This document shows positions 24,828-37,309 of a stretch of DNA of 64,000 nucleotides, piece by piece. Each line of letters begins with the position of its first letter. The first letter of the stretch is position 1. Origin of the DNA: Carallia brachiata (Eukaryota > Streptophyta > Magnoliopsida > Malpighiales > Rhizophoraceae); assembly GCA_021464245.1 (NCBI GenBank), contig JADCRB010000002.1:5782014-5846013 (forward strand), in the 5' to 3' direction. The notes under the pieces are model-generated. The model did not search any database and was not told the origin of the DNA. It saw only the letters and a program-made list of their open reading frames with translations. The position numbers and the translations under genes are program-made.

Positions 24828-26340
24828 ATGGGTTTTTCTAGCAAACCACGGTTGCTTTTTTGACAATAACAGTGATGGCTCTTAGTGGAGTCTGTTTTGG
24901 TGCTGTTTACCAGGTTGGTGACTCTGTGGGTTGGAATTCTAGTGTTAAGCTGGATTATTACCAGAAGTGGACTTCTGCCAAGAGCTTCCATGTGGGTGAC
25001 ATTCTCGGTATGTTCTTCCTCTTTCCCTGCTTCTCCATGTATATCATGCATTTTCCGCAAAATTCTCTTCCCCTTTTTGTTTTTTTTTTTTTCTTTCCTG
25101 AGATTTCTCTTTTTTATAACTTGTTTTTCTTGTTTTGAGATTTGTGAAAAATGTAATATGCTTCAATAAAAGTTTAACTTGCTTGGGTTTTAGTCCAAGC
25201 AACCATACTTTAGATTCATAAAACAGGACTGTACCGTCCATACTTTTTAGGAGGCACTCATATATGTCTTTTTGCGTTGAAGAATTTTTATCCGATTGAT
25301 CGTCAAAGTGTAAGAGTGCAGGAGTTTTCGTTTTTTTTAATTATATTGACAAAATGTGAAATAAAAATTTAATCACTGTTTCATATTTTAACAATGTGAT
25401 TAAAAAAAAGAAAAGAAAACTCAATTACATTTTAATACGTCAATCAGACAAAATCTTCTAAATGCCTACTTTTTTCCTTTGTATTGTATTTTGTGGCACG
25501 AGTTCATACTAGGTTGACAATGACAGATTGTGAACTGTCCTACTTATTTTATCTCTAGTGTTATTATTTTGTTTCATTGCAGAATAAATAATGTCAATAT
25601 TAATTTATGTTTGTTAAGCAAAGCAGATAAATAAAGGTTAGTTAAGTAGAGCAGATAATTGAAGATTAGGCTCCTTTAAGATTAAGAAACTGAATTAAAA
25701 GCAAACTTAATCTTTTCAATTTTGTCTGGTGTGACCTCTCTTTTCTCTTTCTCCTTATGTTTTTTTAATAATTAAAAGTGCAATGCTTCAAGCTATTTTT
25801 TCTTACATTAAGATTTCCCAATTTGTTTTTTTATCTAACTAAATTAAATGCTCGAATAATTGCATCTAACAAATTTGAATATATCATGATCAATTTTCCT
25901 AACAATTACTGGTGCAAGATCATCATCATCATCATCATCATCGTGTAATTGAATATGCATATGCAGTTTTCAGCTACAACCCCCACTATGAGAATGTGAA
26001 GCAGGTGACCCACCAAGCATACCGTACATGCAACACAACATCTCCAATAGCTAGTTTCAACAGTGGCAATGACTCGTTCACCCTCACCAAATCAAACCAC
26101 AATTACTTCTTCTTGTCTGGCTTCGCGGGCCATTGCCAACTAGCTCAGAAGCTCCACGTTTGGGTAACTTCATCTCCTCTGATCAGCCCAAGTCTGAGTC
26201 CAAGTCCAGTACCGTTGCCTTCTCCACAGCCTTCACCGTCTCAACATCATTCTGCTTCTTCCCATTCTACTCATCCTTGGGTGGCTTCCATTGTCATGAT
26301 GGTTGCTTTTGTTGCTGGTCTTTTCTTTTTTGCTTACTAG
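24828..26340 (+). pseudogene. Phytocyanin / early-nodulin-like, frameshift in signal peptide
   Basis: This belongs to the plastocyanin-like (phytocyanin) family, whose members are secreted, GPI-anchored wall or membrane proteins. Exons are 24828-25007 and 25967-26340, joined GT-AG as DIL-VFSYN. The ATG frame hits a stop at 24861-24863, eleven codons in. The remaining protein is open one frame away, from a run of six T at 24856-24861, so one base appears to be missing. With that base the exons would total 555 nt (184 aa). Visible parts are a hydrophobic signal segment, a VYQVGDSVGW start, the TGNDS-like SGNDSFTLT segment, a disulphide Cys pair (YRTC and GHC), a Pro/Ser linker, and a hydrophobic GPI-type tail. 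Two copper-ligand positions are substituted (His to Glu before NV; Cys to Ser in FLSG), so it probably binds no type-1 copper, like ENODLs. The indel may be an assembly error. Confidence 0.8.
25919..25942. repeat. (ATC)n microsatellite in phytocyanin intron
   Basis: Eight ATC/CAT units lie about 25 nt upstream of the exon 2 acceptor. An open frame that starts here with a His run is intronic read-through and not the true protein start. Confidence 0.9.
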
Positions 26341-27736
26341 TTAATGGGGTTTTTCATGTTTGGAATTTGCGATTCCCAGTTAGCTAGTTTGGACTTGGAC
26401 AGTGACTTATAATTTTTCATCTAAAACATTACTCGAATAAAGCAACAAATTTCTTTTTTTCTGTTGAAAATATGAAAAAATAGAAATAGTGTTATACAGT
26501 CTTACTAAAAAATATTACAGACCTTTTCCCACGAGACAATCCAAATTAGTCAGGTATTAGTGCAAATAAATTTGTTTTGAAGTGTTAATTTATCAATTTG
26601 GGCCGAGATGGGCTTAAGTTCACTTACCTGGGTTGTTTAATCAAAACAAAGGGATCGTTTGATATGGTACTTGGGCTTATTACACAATTTTAAATTTTTA
26701 GCTGTCCAAAGCTATAAGCCGCAAGCAGGGCTAGATTTGGATTTGGGTTATTTAGAATCTCCATTCAGAGTTTATAGATTTCAGATTTGTTAAGTTATAT
26801 GAGTTTTGGATTTAGGTTATTCATATGGACACACGACAAGAACATTATTGACTTAATTGTGATTAACTACTAATTAATCTTTGAACACTGATTGAAAACA
26901 TATTTGTACTGATATTCTTAATTGAGTTAGAAAGGTCCTACATCAAAAGTACCTATTAAGTAAATTTCTTTTTTTCACGTCAAGAAAAGTAAAGATTATA
27001 ATAAGAATAAGACTACGTAAATTACGATATCCAACGATTTATCTATTTTTTAAAATTTAATATATCTTTTACGATATAATAATCTAAATCATTGCGTACC
27101 TCTACGTATCTACGTTGCATTGTCATAAACCCTTTTTGTTCTAATAAAATAGACATAGGATTCTAACCTTAATTATTTCACAGACCAAGTTACTCCAAAT
27201 TCGGACCTCGATTTCATATCCACTTGGCCATGGTCTTTGATGGGTTTCATGGAATGTTCTTACTCGTAAATTTAGTATAAATTATTTTTGTAGCATGTTT
27301 TAACGTAATTTTTCTAATGAGATGTGACTCGAAATTTTTTGGCGGAGTGAAGTTCTGTTAAAATTAGCAGCCAAGCACGAGTGCAGGACTGTACAAGAAC
27401 GTTGTCCAAAATAGGCTTGAGGGCCAAACTTGTGGTGCAGACGGTCCAGACATTATTTATTATTTAATTTTACAAAATGAGAACAGCTATCAAGAGGAAT
27501 ATCTTTATATCTGACAATATTAGGCTCATTACACTTACTTATATTTGGAGGTGTTTCTACGGTATTTATGTTGAAATTATTGTTTAAGACACTTTCGTGA
27601 AATGGAATACTAAACATAAATATTCCACCTGGCCACCAGCTGGATAGGACTCAAAAGGAAACAAAATAAAATATACAAATTTTTTAATTCATATTAGGAT
27701 GAAGTGTTACTGTTATTGAAAGGATAAATAGGCCTA
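26341..27736. other. Intergenic; phytocyanin 3' flank
   Basis: AT-rich, with a probable 3' UTR at the left end. I see no gene, tRNA or clear element up to the MULE target duplication. Confidence 0.6.
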
Positions 27737-28162
27737 GAAATATTTGGATAAATCACATATTACATCCTATAAAATAAGTATAATTACAAATCACATCCAT
27801 GAATTTCAAAAATTACAAAACACATCTCGTAATTTTAGATACACTTATAAAAAACATCCCAAGTAACTATTATGTTAACTAAAGTTCATTTTAATAACAA
27901 AAATGCCACTAAAATAGACATAAAGTGTCAAAATTGCCCTCCTAGCATAAATAATAACAATTGACCGTTAGACTCAAATTTCTTTGTCCAGAATCGAACA
28001 GCTACAATTCCAATGGCTACAAAAATCATTTGGCTATAAATTAAGGTTTCAAACATCACAAAAGTGAGCAAAAACCATTCTACTTCTTGTTTTTCTTCTT
28101 CTCTGAAAGACATCTCATCACATTCTTCTTGTTCTTCTTCTCAACCTACAAATTCAAAAGCG

Positions 28163-28596
28163 ATGTCTTTCTCAAGCTCAAGCTCCATGAATATTGAAGG
28201 CTATAAATTCAACAACAAATAGTGCAAAACATGCAATAAAAGAGATTCAGTCAAAGTTTCCTAGTCAGACAAAAACAAGCACAAGCTATACTATTGTTGT
28301 GAGGACAAAAATTGTAGTGCAAGCTTTATAGGGCGGTGCCTACCCGAGAACTTCCAAAGTGAGTAGTATATTGCAGTCAAAAACCCTCCCAGTGCAGTGG
28401 CAATGGAGAAAATAAAGTGGATTTTGAAGGTCTTGCAAGAGAGATGCATTTAATGAAAGGAGAGTTTAGGAAGTTGTATGTGAAAATTCACAACTTAGAG
28501 ATGGATACTGCATAAGTGAGAATGCTTTTAGTGGTTTTGTTACGTTGCACTTTGATTTTGTATTTGTTGGTGATTGTGACAATATTTACTAAATGA
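28163..28596 (+). pseudogene. GRF-zinc-finger-like accessory ORF of the MULE
   Basis: Reading plus from the ATG at 28163 gives a Ser-rich start, then CKTCNKRDSVKVS, a stop, SDKNKHKLYYCCEDKNC and ASFIGRCLPENFQ. This looks like a GRF-type zinc finger (CxxC, a Lys/Tyr-rich YYCC segment, a final Cys). After a probable short intron or gap it continues with a heptad-like region (LAREMHLMKGEFRKLY) and a hydrophobic C-terminus (MLLVVLLRCTLILYLLVIV). The order GRF finger, coiled coil, membrane segment is known from many small plant proteins. In-frame stops at three or more places show decay. It is convergent with the transposase and lies wholly inside the TIRs. Confidence 0.55.
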
Positions 28597-29001
28597 AATT
28601 TAAAGTCAGCAATGTAATAAGAAAGTTATTGAGATAGATGTACCTTTCTAGATTATTGGGAAGCTTGAGTTTGAGAAGGTTGAGATTGTGAATTTGGAGT
28701 AAAATTCTCCTATGATGCTCCTCTTAAAAATGTATTTGCCTTTTCTTACACCAAAGAACATACATACTATTTTTTTTATTTGTGAACTTAGATTGCTCCA
28801 ATTAGGGACAGATTATAAAATTACCTTTTTATTTTTGTCCTCCTAATGGATTAGAGCTGAATCTTCTCTTATTCTCGGCAGTGTTGGTTGAACTAGAACC
28901 TTTGTCTCTAGGCTTATAAGAAATGAAGTTTGATGAGCAGAGATAAAAAAAAAAAAACAAAAGAAAATATTTACATACCACAATAATGAAAATAGAAAGA
29001 A

Positions 29002-31994
29002 TTATACATCTAAGTAAGATCTTGAATTATGGCCAAGTCTTTTTACATTTGCCACACCTCACAGTGCAATATCTCTTCTTATTAGGCCTTACTTCACCTT
29101 TTTCTCTGATCTTTAACTTTTTTGGCCTTCCTGCCTTCCTGATGATAAAAGGTGCCTAAATTAAATGCTCTCCTTCAATAGGGTCAAGGTTAATTTCATA
29201 AAAAGGATGGATTACTCCTTTGTGAGCTTCCAAATATTTCTTCATAGTGAAATAATAATCACGCAACTCTTCTAAATTTCCTCTAATGTAACCAACACAA
29301 CAAGCAACATATTTGCATGTTTGCATAGAATGCCTGAAACTATACATTCCCTACAATTACAAGTTTTCTTTTTAAGGTCCATAGAGAACTTTTTAACATC
29401 ATCAAATACTTGAAACTCATCATTGCTAGCAAGAACTAACCTCAAATGCCTAGCAACTGCAAACGCTTTCTCCAACCTCTCTCTAACCTTTGGTGTCACT
29501 TTACCCTGCCAACTTGTTGCTTTTACATACCTTTTATGCATTCTAGCCATAGGTTTGATTATAATATGTTCTAAAAGGGTAAGAACATGCTTGTTCTTTC
29601 CTATCCAATTGTTGAATGACTCGGTCATATTATTTGTAACATAGTCACTCTTAACATCTATATTAAATAACCATCTACACTAGGTATTAGCTTCAATGTT
29701 TTTCAACCATTTCACAGAATCTTCACTTTGACACACCTTGCTAATTAACTTCATTGCCTTTTCATGCTCAAGATAACAATAAGACTTACAAGCCTTCTAG
29801 AATAGTTCTCTCAACTCCATTGATGGCCAATGTGATCTAAAGTTGGCATAGATGTGTCTAGCACACTTTCTATGGATAGAACTTTAAAAGGCTTTTTAAC
29901 AACATTTATAATGCCTTAGTCATGCACAAAACAACAACAATAATGGGTGTATATGAAAAATAAGAGATATATATTTAAATAAAATGACAAATCTAGTGAA
30001 AAGTCTTACCTTTTGCCTATCACTCATAAATGTTAGTGGCTTCCCTTTCATTTTATCTCCAATGCATGACTTTAGCATGTCCAAAAACCAGTCCCAACTC
30101 TCAATTCTTTCTTTCTCAACAATGACATACAATTGAAAATATTCTCTTGCTTCCATCTACAGAGATAGCAAGCAACAAACTCCCAGTATAAGAACCATTC
30201 AGGTAACACCCATTAAGCCCAATAAAGAGTTTCCACCTAGCAATAAACCCATCCATACAAGCCTTCAAACATATAAACAATCTTTGAAAAATTGGTGGAG
30301 AGTTATTAGATGGATCAATTCTTTCCACATGGCCAAACTTTACCACTAACCCTAGATCGATTTCAAGTAGTAAATCTACATACTTGGGCAGCTTTAAGAA
30401 AGAGTCTGCATGTGATCCTTCTATCCATTCTATGGCTATCTATTTCCCTCTCCACAGCTTCATGGGGTAAGGCTCTACTCCATAGAGATCCTTAAGAGCC
30501 TTGTACATCAACTCATTGCTCATGTTCGAATCCGCTTTAAGCTATAAGAATAACACCTTTGCAATCCACTTATGTTTGCTCCATTAATATTTTCACTAAT
30601 GCATGTATGTTTACTTTTCAGCTTCTTTATCATAAAGGTTCTCCATATAGAACTTTAACTGCTTAGATATAGAATTGGTAATCTTCACTTGCACACCTAG
30701 TAGCCTCTGCATACTTTTGATTCTTCGTGTAACATAAGCTGACTCCTTCCTAAACTGAGGGCTCCCTCAAGATCTCTTTGAACATAAACCTATCATTAAA
30801 AAGTTGTTTCTCTTGGAATAAAACTTGCCACCATCTTTATACTTGAATGATTTGCCTTTTATCCCAAAATTAGGATCCAGCTTCTTCAGGTTAATTATTT
30901 TTTCTTCCTCATCCTCATCAGCTAAACCTTTCTATCATCTCATTCTAAATTTGATTCATTATTATTTGAATAGTAATCTTCATTCGTATTACTGCCTCCA
31001 AATCTAGGATCAATAGCAATCACCTTCTGGTCTTGAAGCTTGTCCTTATCAGTAGTACCTTTCAACCATTTATCATCATCAAATTTCATATAGTTGAACT
31101 CTTTATTAGAAAAATTGAAGTCCAAATCTTCATTATCACTGCCATCTATAAGCTTTTCATTTTCTACAAATGTCATATGTTCTTTCCATTTTTAGTTCTC
31201 CTAGGTTGAATTTTTGCAAGTTGAGGCTTTCTTGACAGCTTCTTTGAGGCAGCTTTTTTCTTAACTTCTTCCTTCAAAATACAACCCTTTTTTGGAGCAT
31301 TGATTTGGGATGCTAGCAAAGTAGTGGACTTGGAAGAAACTATACAAAATTATGAACAATAGGTCAAAGATACTAAAATAAAAAGCAATACAACTATACA
31401 ATATTTTAATTACTAAATAATAAAGTGAGATGCATAAATTATCTCCAATACCACTTTACCTTGGTTTAACAGCTTCAAAATTTATCCCTTTTGTCGTTGT
31501 TTTTTACACCACTATGTTTACTTTTTTGCAAATTTTGCCTTTCAACGTTGGACTCCTCTTAGGAGTGTTAATAATAATGCCTCTTTGACTATTGGCATAA
31601 AGCCTTTCCTCATTTTGCTTCTCCACAGTGGAAGTAATCCATCCAAGTCAATTGAAGCTATTACATCATCAATATCAACCTCCTTAGTAGATTACTCTTC
31701 ACTTTTTGAATATGGATATGAGATCTTGTAAGGGAGAGGCTTAGACCTTGCATTTGATGTGAGGTATAGTGGATTGTATCACTATGAGCTTGATTAATGG
31801 CTCTTTGTAAATGTTCATCGTATTCTATCTGTAAACCACCTTGAGTCAATAATCTAAACCCTTTCTTCTCTACATCAAACAACATCTTACACATGCACAA
31901 AATATTAATGAATGTAGCAAAGTCTGTCCTCAATTTCATCTCTCATTTCTTTGTCCCCAAAGTGGACAGCAAAAGTAATCATTCTTTTATCCAT
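29002..31994 (-). pseudogene. MuDR/MULE transposase, decayed
   Basis: The minus strand carries the ordered parts of a MULE transposase. An acidic N-terminal region with DPRFGGSN lies around 30940-31176. The catalytic MULE domain follows at about 29920-30440, with PPIFQRLFICLKACMDGF, IGLNGCYLNGSYTG and SWDWFLDMLKSCIGD. Then come MTESFNNWI and a SWIM zinc finger (CNCRECIVSGILCKH, about 29311-29366). The tail has RKAGRPKK and the remains of a CCHC knuckle (CGKCK, LGHNSRS) near 29013-29060. Multiple frameshifts, stops and a broken knuckle (last Cys replaced) show it is inactive. The N-terminal ATG at 31994 is a guess. Introns may also be present. Confidence 0.85.
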
Positions 31995-33173
31995 ATTTAT
32001 AGCACAACATATAGATTAAAAACAGTTACACTATAATAAAATATAGTAATATTCCCAATAATACTACCAATTTTTTTTACATGTCAACCCTCATGTATAT
32101 ACTTAATCCTACTAGAATTATGTTGTTTAATCTGTTGTCGTATAAGCAAAAGTAGTTTATTTATTCTTGAAACAAAGGTGTTGTCCATATCTAATGTGTT
32201 AATTTATTCTTTTAATGGCTCTTAAAAAAAATAATAAACATGTAACTTTAACTTGTAGCCAAGACTCTCATAATAGAATAGAAGGAAGAAAAAATAAGAA
32301 AAACACAGATTCATATTGCAAAATTTAATATCAATTAGTTCTTATCTTTTTATTTTATAATTGATTCCTAGTAAATTTCTTCTAATTTATTTGAACCCAC
32401 CAATAAATAAACACATAAAACACATAAATAATTATAGTCAAATATTTTTCTGCAAAACCCGCTAATTTTTTTTAACTTATAAACCTAAAATAATCCCTAA
32501 ATTGATATTAAATTTTGACTAAAAGATTGAACCCTAATCTTCAGATTGATTAGTTTATTGAAAACCAAACATAAACATAAACTATAAACCTCGATTGAAT
32601 ACCACATAACCAAACCCCCAATTTTTTAAGCCTTTATGGAAACCCTACACATTGGGATTCAATTTTTAAGATTTTTCCTAGTGCTTCGCAACCTTAAGTG
32701 AGCAAAATGCCCAATGATTTCGTCCTTAAACCTTGAAATCAACTCAATCAAACCCCCTATTTTTCGCCCTCCATAAACCCAAATTGTAACCTAATCTACA
32801 AAAACAACAACAATTTAGAACACAAGAAAAAAAAGTAATAATCAGTCACTTACTTATGATTTCTTGCAAAAAAATGAAGACTCTGAAAAGGGATTGAAAA
32901 GAATCGAAAAGGGTTTGGGTGTTTTGTTTTCTGTCGCTTTTAGAACGAAAAAAACAGCATAAGGAAGACAAAAACGAAGGAATAAGGTTGTGGTGTGTGT
33001 CTAGAATATGATTGTATAAATATAAGGGTAACTTGGACTTTTCTCATTTTCTGTTAGTTTTGACTGATGACGTTAAGTTAGAGGATGTGTTTTGTAATTT
33101 TTAAACCTCATGGATGTGATTTGTAATTATGCCTATTTTATGAGACGTAATATGTAATTTACCTGAAATGTTT

Positions 33174-33544
33174 AGATAAAAAAAACAGAAATCTTTTATG
33201 ACAGCACCAAATAGGATATGCAATAGAATGTAGTGATATAAATTGCTGAATTATAAATAATGCGATGAATGAAAAAAATAAATACACGGTTTAATGTCGT
33301 TGAATAAACTGTATACAACTATATGACCTTTATTACATGTTTACATAATCAAGCTAAAAAAATGGTCATAGCCTTTTAATAAAATATTAAAGGCTATAGG
33401 TCTAGCATAGTAATTATAACTACCTAGTCATCAGTAAACTAATATCACCACATGTCATAAAATAAAATATGTACAACAAAGTCAATCAATCAAAAAGTGT
33501 CACATGTTATTAATACAATTAGTAACAATATTCTTAAACAGCAT
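33174..33544. other. Short gap between MULE and gypsy element
   Basis: AT-rich, with no gene or recognised repeat. The expected 3' LTR of the adjacent gypsy element is not present here. Confidence 0.55.
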
Positions 33545-36500
33545 CTTTATCCATATCTGAAACCATGGTCTTTGGCATACCATGCAACCTATAAACCACC
33601 TCCAGAAAATTTTTTGCCACATCCATAGCAGTAAAAGGATGAGAAAGAGGAAGAAAGTGCCCTTATTTGCTAAACCTGTCCACCACCACCATTATAACAT
33701 CTTTTGCTTCAAATTTTGGAAGCCCTTCTATAAAGTCAAGGCTTTTGTTAGTCCAAGGCTTCTTAGGAATTTATAATGACTGGAGTAATCTGGGGTATTT
33801 GACATATTCAGCTTTACATCTTTGACATGTCTCACAAAACTTGATGTGGTCTTTCACGGTTTGTTTGAGTTGTGGCCAGTAAAAATACTGTTTAATTCAG
33901 TGGCAGGTAGCTCGTATCCCGAAATGACCCCCTATGAGGGAATTGTGGAAATCTTGAACCATTTGCTTCCTCAATTCTCTATTGTTTCCCAAGTAAATCC
34001 TTCCTTTATGTAGCAAAATACCCTTCTAATAAGAAAATTGTGGTTTGGAGAACCCCGACAAGCTCAACTCTATAATAATGTCCTTAGCAAACGTATCCTT
34101 CTCAAAACTTCTCAAAATTCACTCTTCAATCTATTTAGGGACAATACCTGACAAAGTATAGCAACTACCAGTCTCTATAGCTTCACTCTTCATGAAAATG
34201 CATCTGTAGCCACATTTTCTACTCATTTCTTATATAATATTATATAATTCAATCCCAAAAGTTTGGTGACTCCTTTGAGTTGGATATAGGTGTGTAACTA
34301 TTGTTGCAATAGATGTTTTAAACTCTTATGGTCAGTTTTTATAACAAAGGAACTTCCTTTTAAATAGTGTCTTCACTTATCCACGGCCATGAGGATTGCC
34401 AACAGCTCTTTTTTATGTATAGGCTTCCTTTGATTCTTAGGACGCAGTTACTTACTCAAATAAGCAACTGGTCTTTCATCTTGGCTTAGGACGGCTCCAA
34501 TTCCCATCCCACTAGCATCGGTTTCAAGAATGAAAGACTTACTGAAATCTGGTAATACAAGGCCATGAGCGGTAGACATTGCTAACTTCAACTATTGAAA
34601 AGATTGTTCTGCTTCCTCATTCCAGTGGAAACTAGCAATTATGTAAGAGGTTTACTGATTTGGTCATATCCTTTAATAAATTTTCTTTAATACCGAGTCA
34701 ACTGGAGGAATCCTCTCAATTCCTTGATAGTAGTAGGAGTAAGTCAATCCACCATTGTTTCTACTTTCCCAGGGTTTATTGCCACCCCTTTCGCTGACAC
34801 AATATGTCTTAAATACTCCACATGGCTCTACTCGAAAGAATACTTCGACCGCTTTGCAAACAATGTATTCTTTTTAACTCCTCCAAAGCCCAAGTCAAAG
34901 GTCTCACATAGCTCTCCAAATCTTTGTTGTAGGCAAGCAAGTCATCAAAGAAAACCAACATACACTTCCTCAAGTAAACACCAAAAACATCATTCATCAT
35001 AACTTGAAAGGTAGCTGGTGCATTCGTCAACCCAAAGGGCATGACTCTAAACTCATAATGCCCATGGTGTGTTTTAAAAGATGTCTTGTAAATGTCTTCT
35101 TTCTTTATTCTGATTTGATGGTATTCAGCCTTCAAGTCTATCTTAGTAAAAATAGTGGCACCATGTAACTCATTAAGCAAATCATCAATAATGGGTATGG
35201 AAAAATTGTCTTTGACAGTTAAAGAGTTTAACTACCGATAATCAACGCAAAACCTCCAAGACCCATTTTTCTTCTTAACTAACAAAACTGGGGATACAAA
35301 TGGGCTTTTACTTGGCTGAATTATAGAACTTCCCAATATCTCCTGCATAATTTCTCAATTTCATTTTTTTAATAGTGTGGATACCTGTAACATCTTAAAT
35401 TGATAGCTTGTGCACCTATTTCAATGGTATCCCATCGTCATGTCTTCTTTTGGGTGGCAATCCTTTAAGCTAGGCAAAAACATCCTCATACTCCTCCAAA
35501 ACGGCCTGCAATTCTACTGGTAATACTGAATTCTCCACCTCAGCTATCATAGTAAGAATGTGAGCCTCTACATCCATCCGTTTTTTCTTCAACAAATTTT
35601 CAAACTTACTTCCTATCATCATCCTCAGTGAGCCCTCAGGTGTTAGACTATGCAACTCCATAGGCTTTCTATCCTTCAGGAAGGAAATTTTCATTTTAGT
35701 AGGGTCCAAAGTTACCAGACCTATTCTTTATCCAATCATAGCCCAAAATGACATCATAAACGTCATCAATAAGAAGAATTATCAAATCAGTTGAAAAAAT
35801 ATGCCCATGCATTTTTCACTCAAATCTGCATTTCTCTGCACTCTGCATTCTTCGGCCATTCGCGACCCTGACCAATAGTGGCTAAGCCTGCTCCACCTCA
35901 CAATTCAATTCTTGAGTGATATTAACATCTAAGAAGCTATTGGTTGCCCGTATCAATGAGAACAGTTAATTACCTTTTCCCAACCAATCCCCTAACATGC
36001 AAAGTATTCTCTCATGCATTTCCTGTGAGAGTATTGACAGAAAGAGATACTTGTGCTTCTTCTGCATCTTCACTAATGACCTCCTGTTCATTCTCATCCC
36101 AACTACATCTACTAGCAGTTCATCCATTTTCTCTTCCATCAAACTTAAAGTTAGCACACTGATGGCTAGGAAAGTATCGTTCCCCACATCTAAAACAGGA
36201 ATTAAATTTCCTACCATTATCATTGCTTCTTTTTGACTTAGTGATAGTTTTCCTTACGGTCTCAAACTTCTTGGTCGACACAAAATAATCACGAAATGAA
36301 GTTGTACTATTTCTTAAATTGTAATTATTAGCTGACCAACGTACTTGTTAGAAGGTTTTGGTCTGCTTAGCCATCTCTTCCACTACTTCCTCTTGTAATC
36401 TAGCTAACTTATCTAAGTGAAACAAATCCTTTGGTTGTGACATCTTCACTACAGCTCATGTGGAACCCTTCAACCCACTAATAAAACTATCCATGAAATA

Positions 36501-37293
36501 CTCCTCATTCAAAGATGGATTGAGATTTTTCATCAATGACTTCAATTCCTCAAACTTCTCTTGATAGTCCAACAATTCCTCAAACTTCTCTTGATAGTTC
36601 AACATTGTTCCTGATTGAACCAATTTATTGAACTCCTCCACAATACCCAGCAACTTGCCCTTACTAAACCTTCTGCACAAATCTTGGGAAAATTTGTCCC
36701 AAGTGACTTGATGTTGATCCAAAAGCCACCCTTGGAACCAAGCCTCTGGTTTTTCACCTAAGTACATCGCAGCCACCTCAACCTTGGAACATTCTGCCAC
36801 ATTATTCAGTCAGAAATAGCGATTACACTTCATTATCCACTCTCTTGGGTTCACTCCCTCGAATAAGGTAAAGTGATCATAGGCCTCCAATTTTGCGTAA
36901 AATCTGACCCCAACCCTTTATCTCTGTTGCTGCCACTACTACTAACCATAGTTCCTTAGGATCGACCGAAATACCAAATGGGTCTCTAGGGGTAGGTAAA
37001 ATTCTAGTTGGGTCTCGCATGACCTCATTCTCTCGAGCCCTATTAGAATCACCTTTATGGCCCCCAAAAAACTCCCCAAATTTGGTATTCAAGAACTCCA
37101 TGACTTGTGAGAACTGAGTATCTTGCTATGAAAACATACCTTCTGCTCCTTGATCTAAGCTTGCAAAATTGATACTTGTTCTTCGATCTTCTTGAATAGT
37201 TCTTTCGATGCCATTGTCGATGTAGTTCCTAGAATGACTGAAATCTTTTGTTTTCTGGCCAAATTGGTCAATGAAAATTGGCCACTAGATCGT

Positions 37294-37305
37294 GCTCTGA
37301 TACAA
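37294..37305 (-). other. Primer-binding site (initiator tRNA-Met)
   Basis: On the minus strand TTGTATCAGAGC lies five bases inside the 5' LTR end. It matches the plant PBS TGGTATCAGAGC at eleven of twelve positions. Confidence 0.75.
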
Positions 37306-37309
37306 AAAA

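Larger units (their letters stand above)
27737..33173 (-). mobile_element. Mutator-like element (MULE), 5.4 kb, with TIRs and 9-bp TSD
   Basis: The element proper is 27746-33164. The terminal inverted repeats are about 85 bp: 27746-27830 starts GGATAAATCACATATTAC, and the complement of 33081-33164 starts AGGTAAATTACATATTAC. Both continue through ATAATTACAAATCACATCC and ATTACAAAACACATC. Flanking 9-mers GAAATATTT (27737-27745) and GAAATGTTT (33165-33173) match at eight of nine positions, as expected for a MULE target duplication. Inside are a minus-strand MuDR-type transposase pseudogene and a plus-strand GRF-type ORF. Stops and frameshifts in both show that it is no longer autonomous. Confidence 0.88.

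Noticed and set aside
25912..25966. ATG and His run before phytocyanin exon 2 as an alternative start
   Set aside because: It is an intronic ATC repeat read through the splice acceptor. The exon 1 to exon 2 junction gives the correct phytocyanin sequence.
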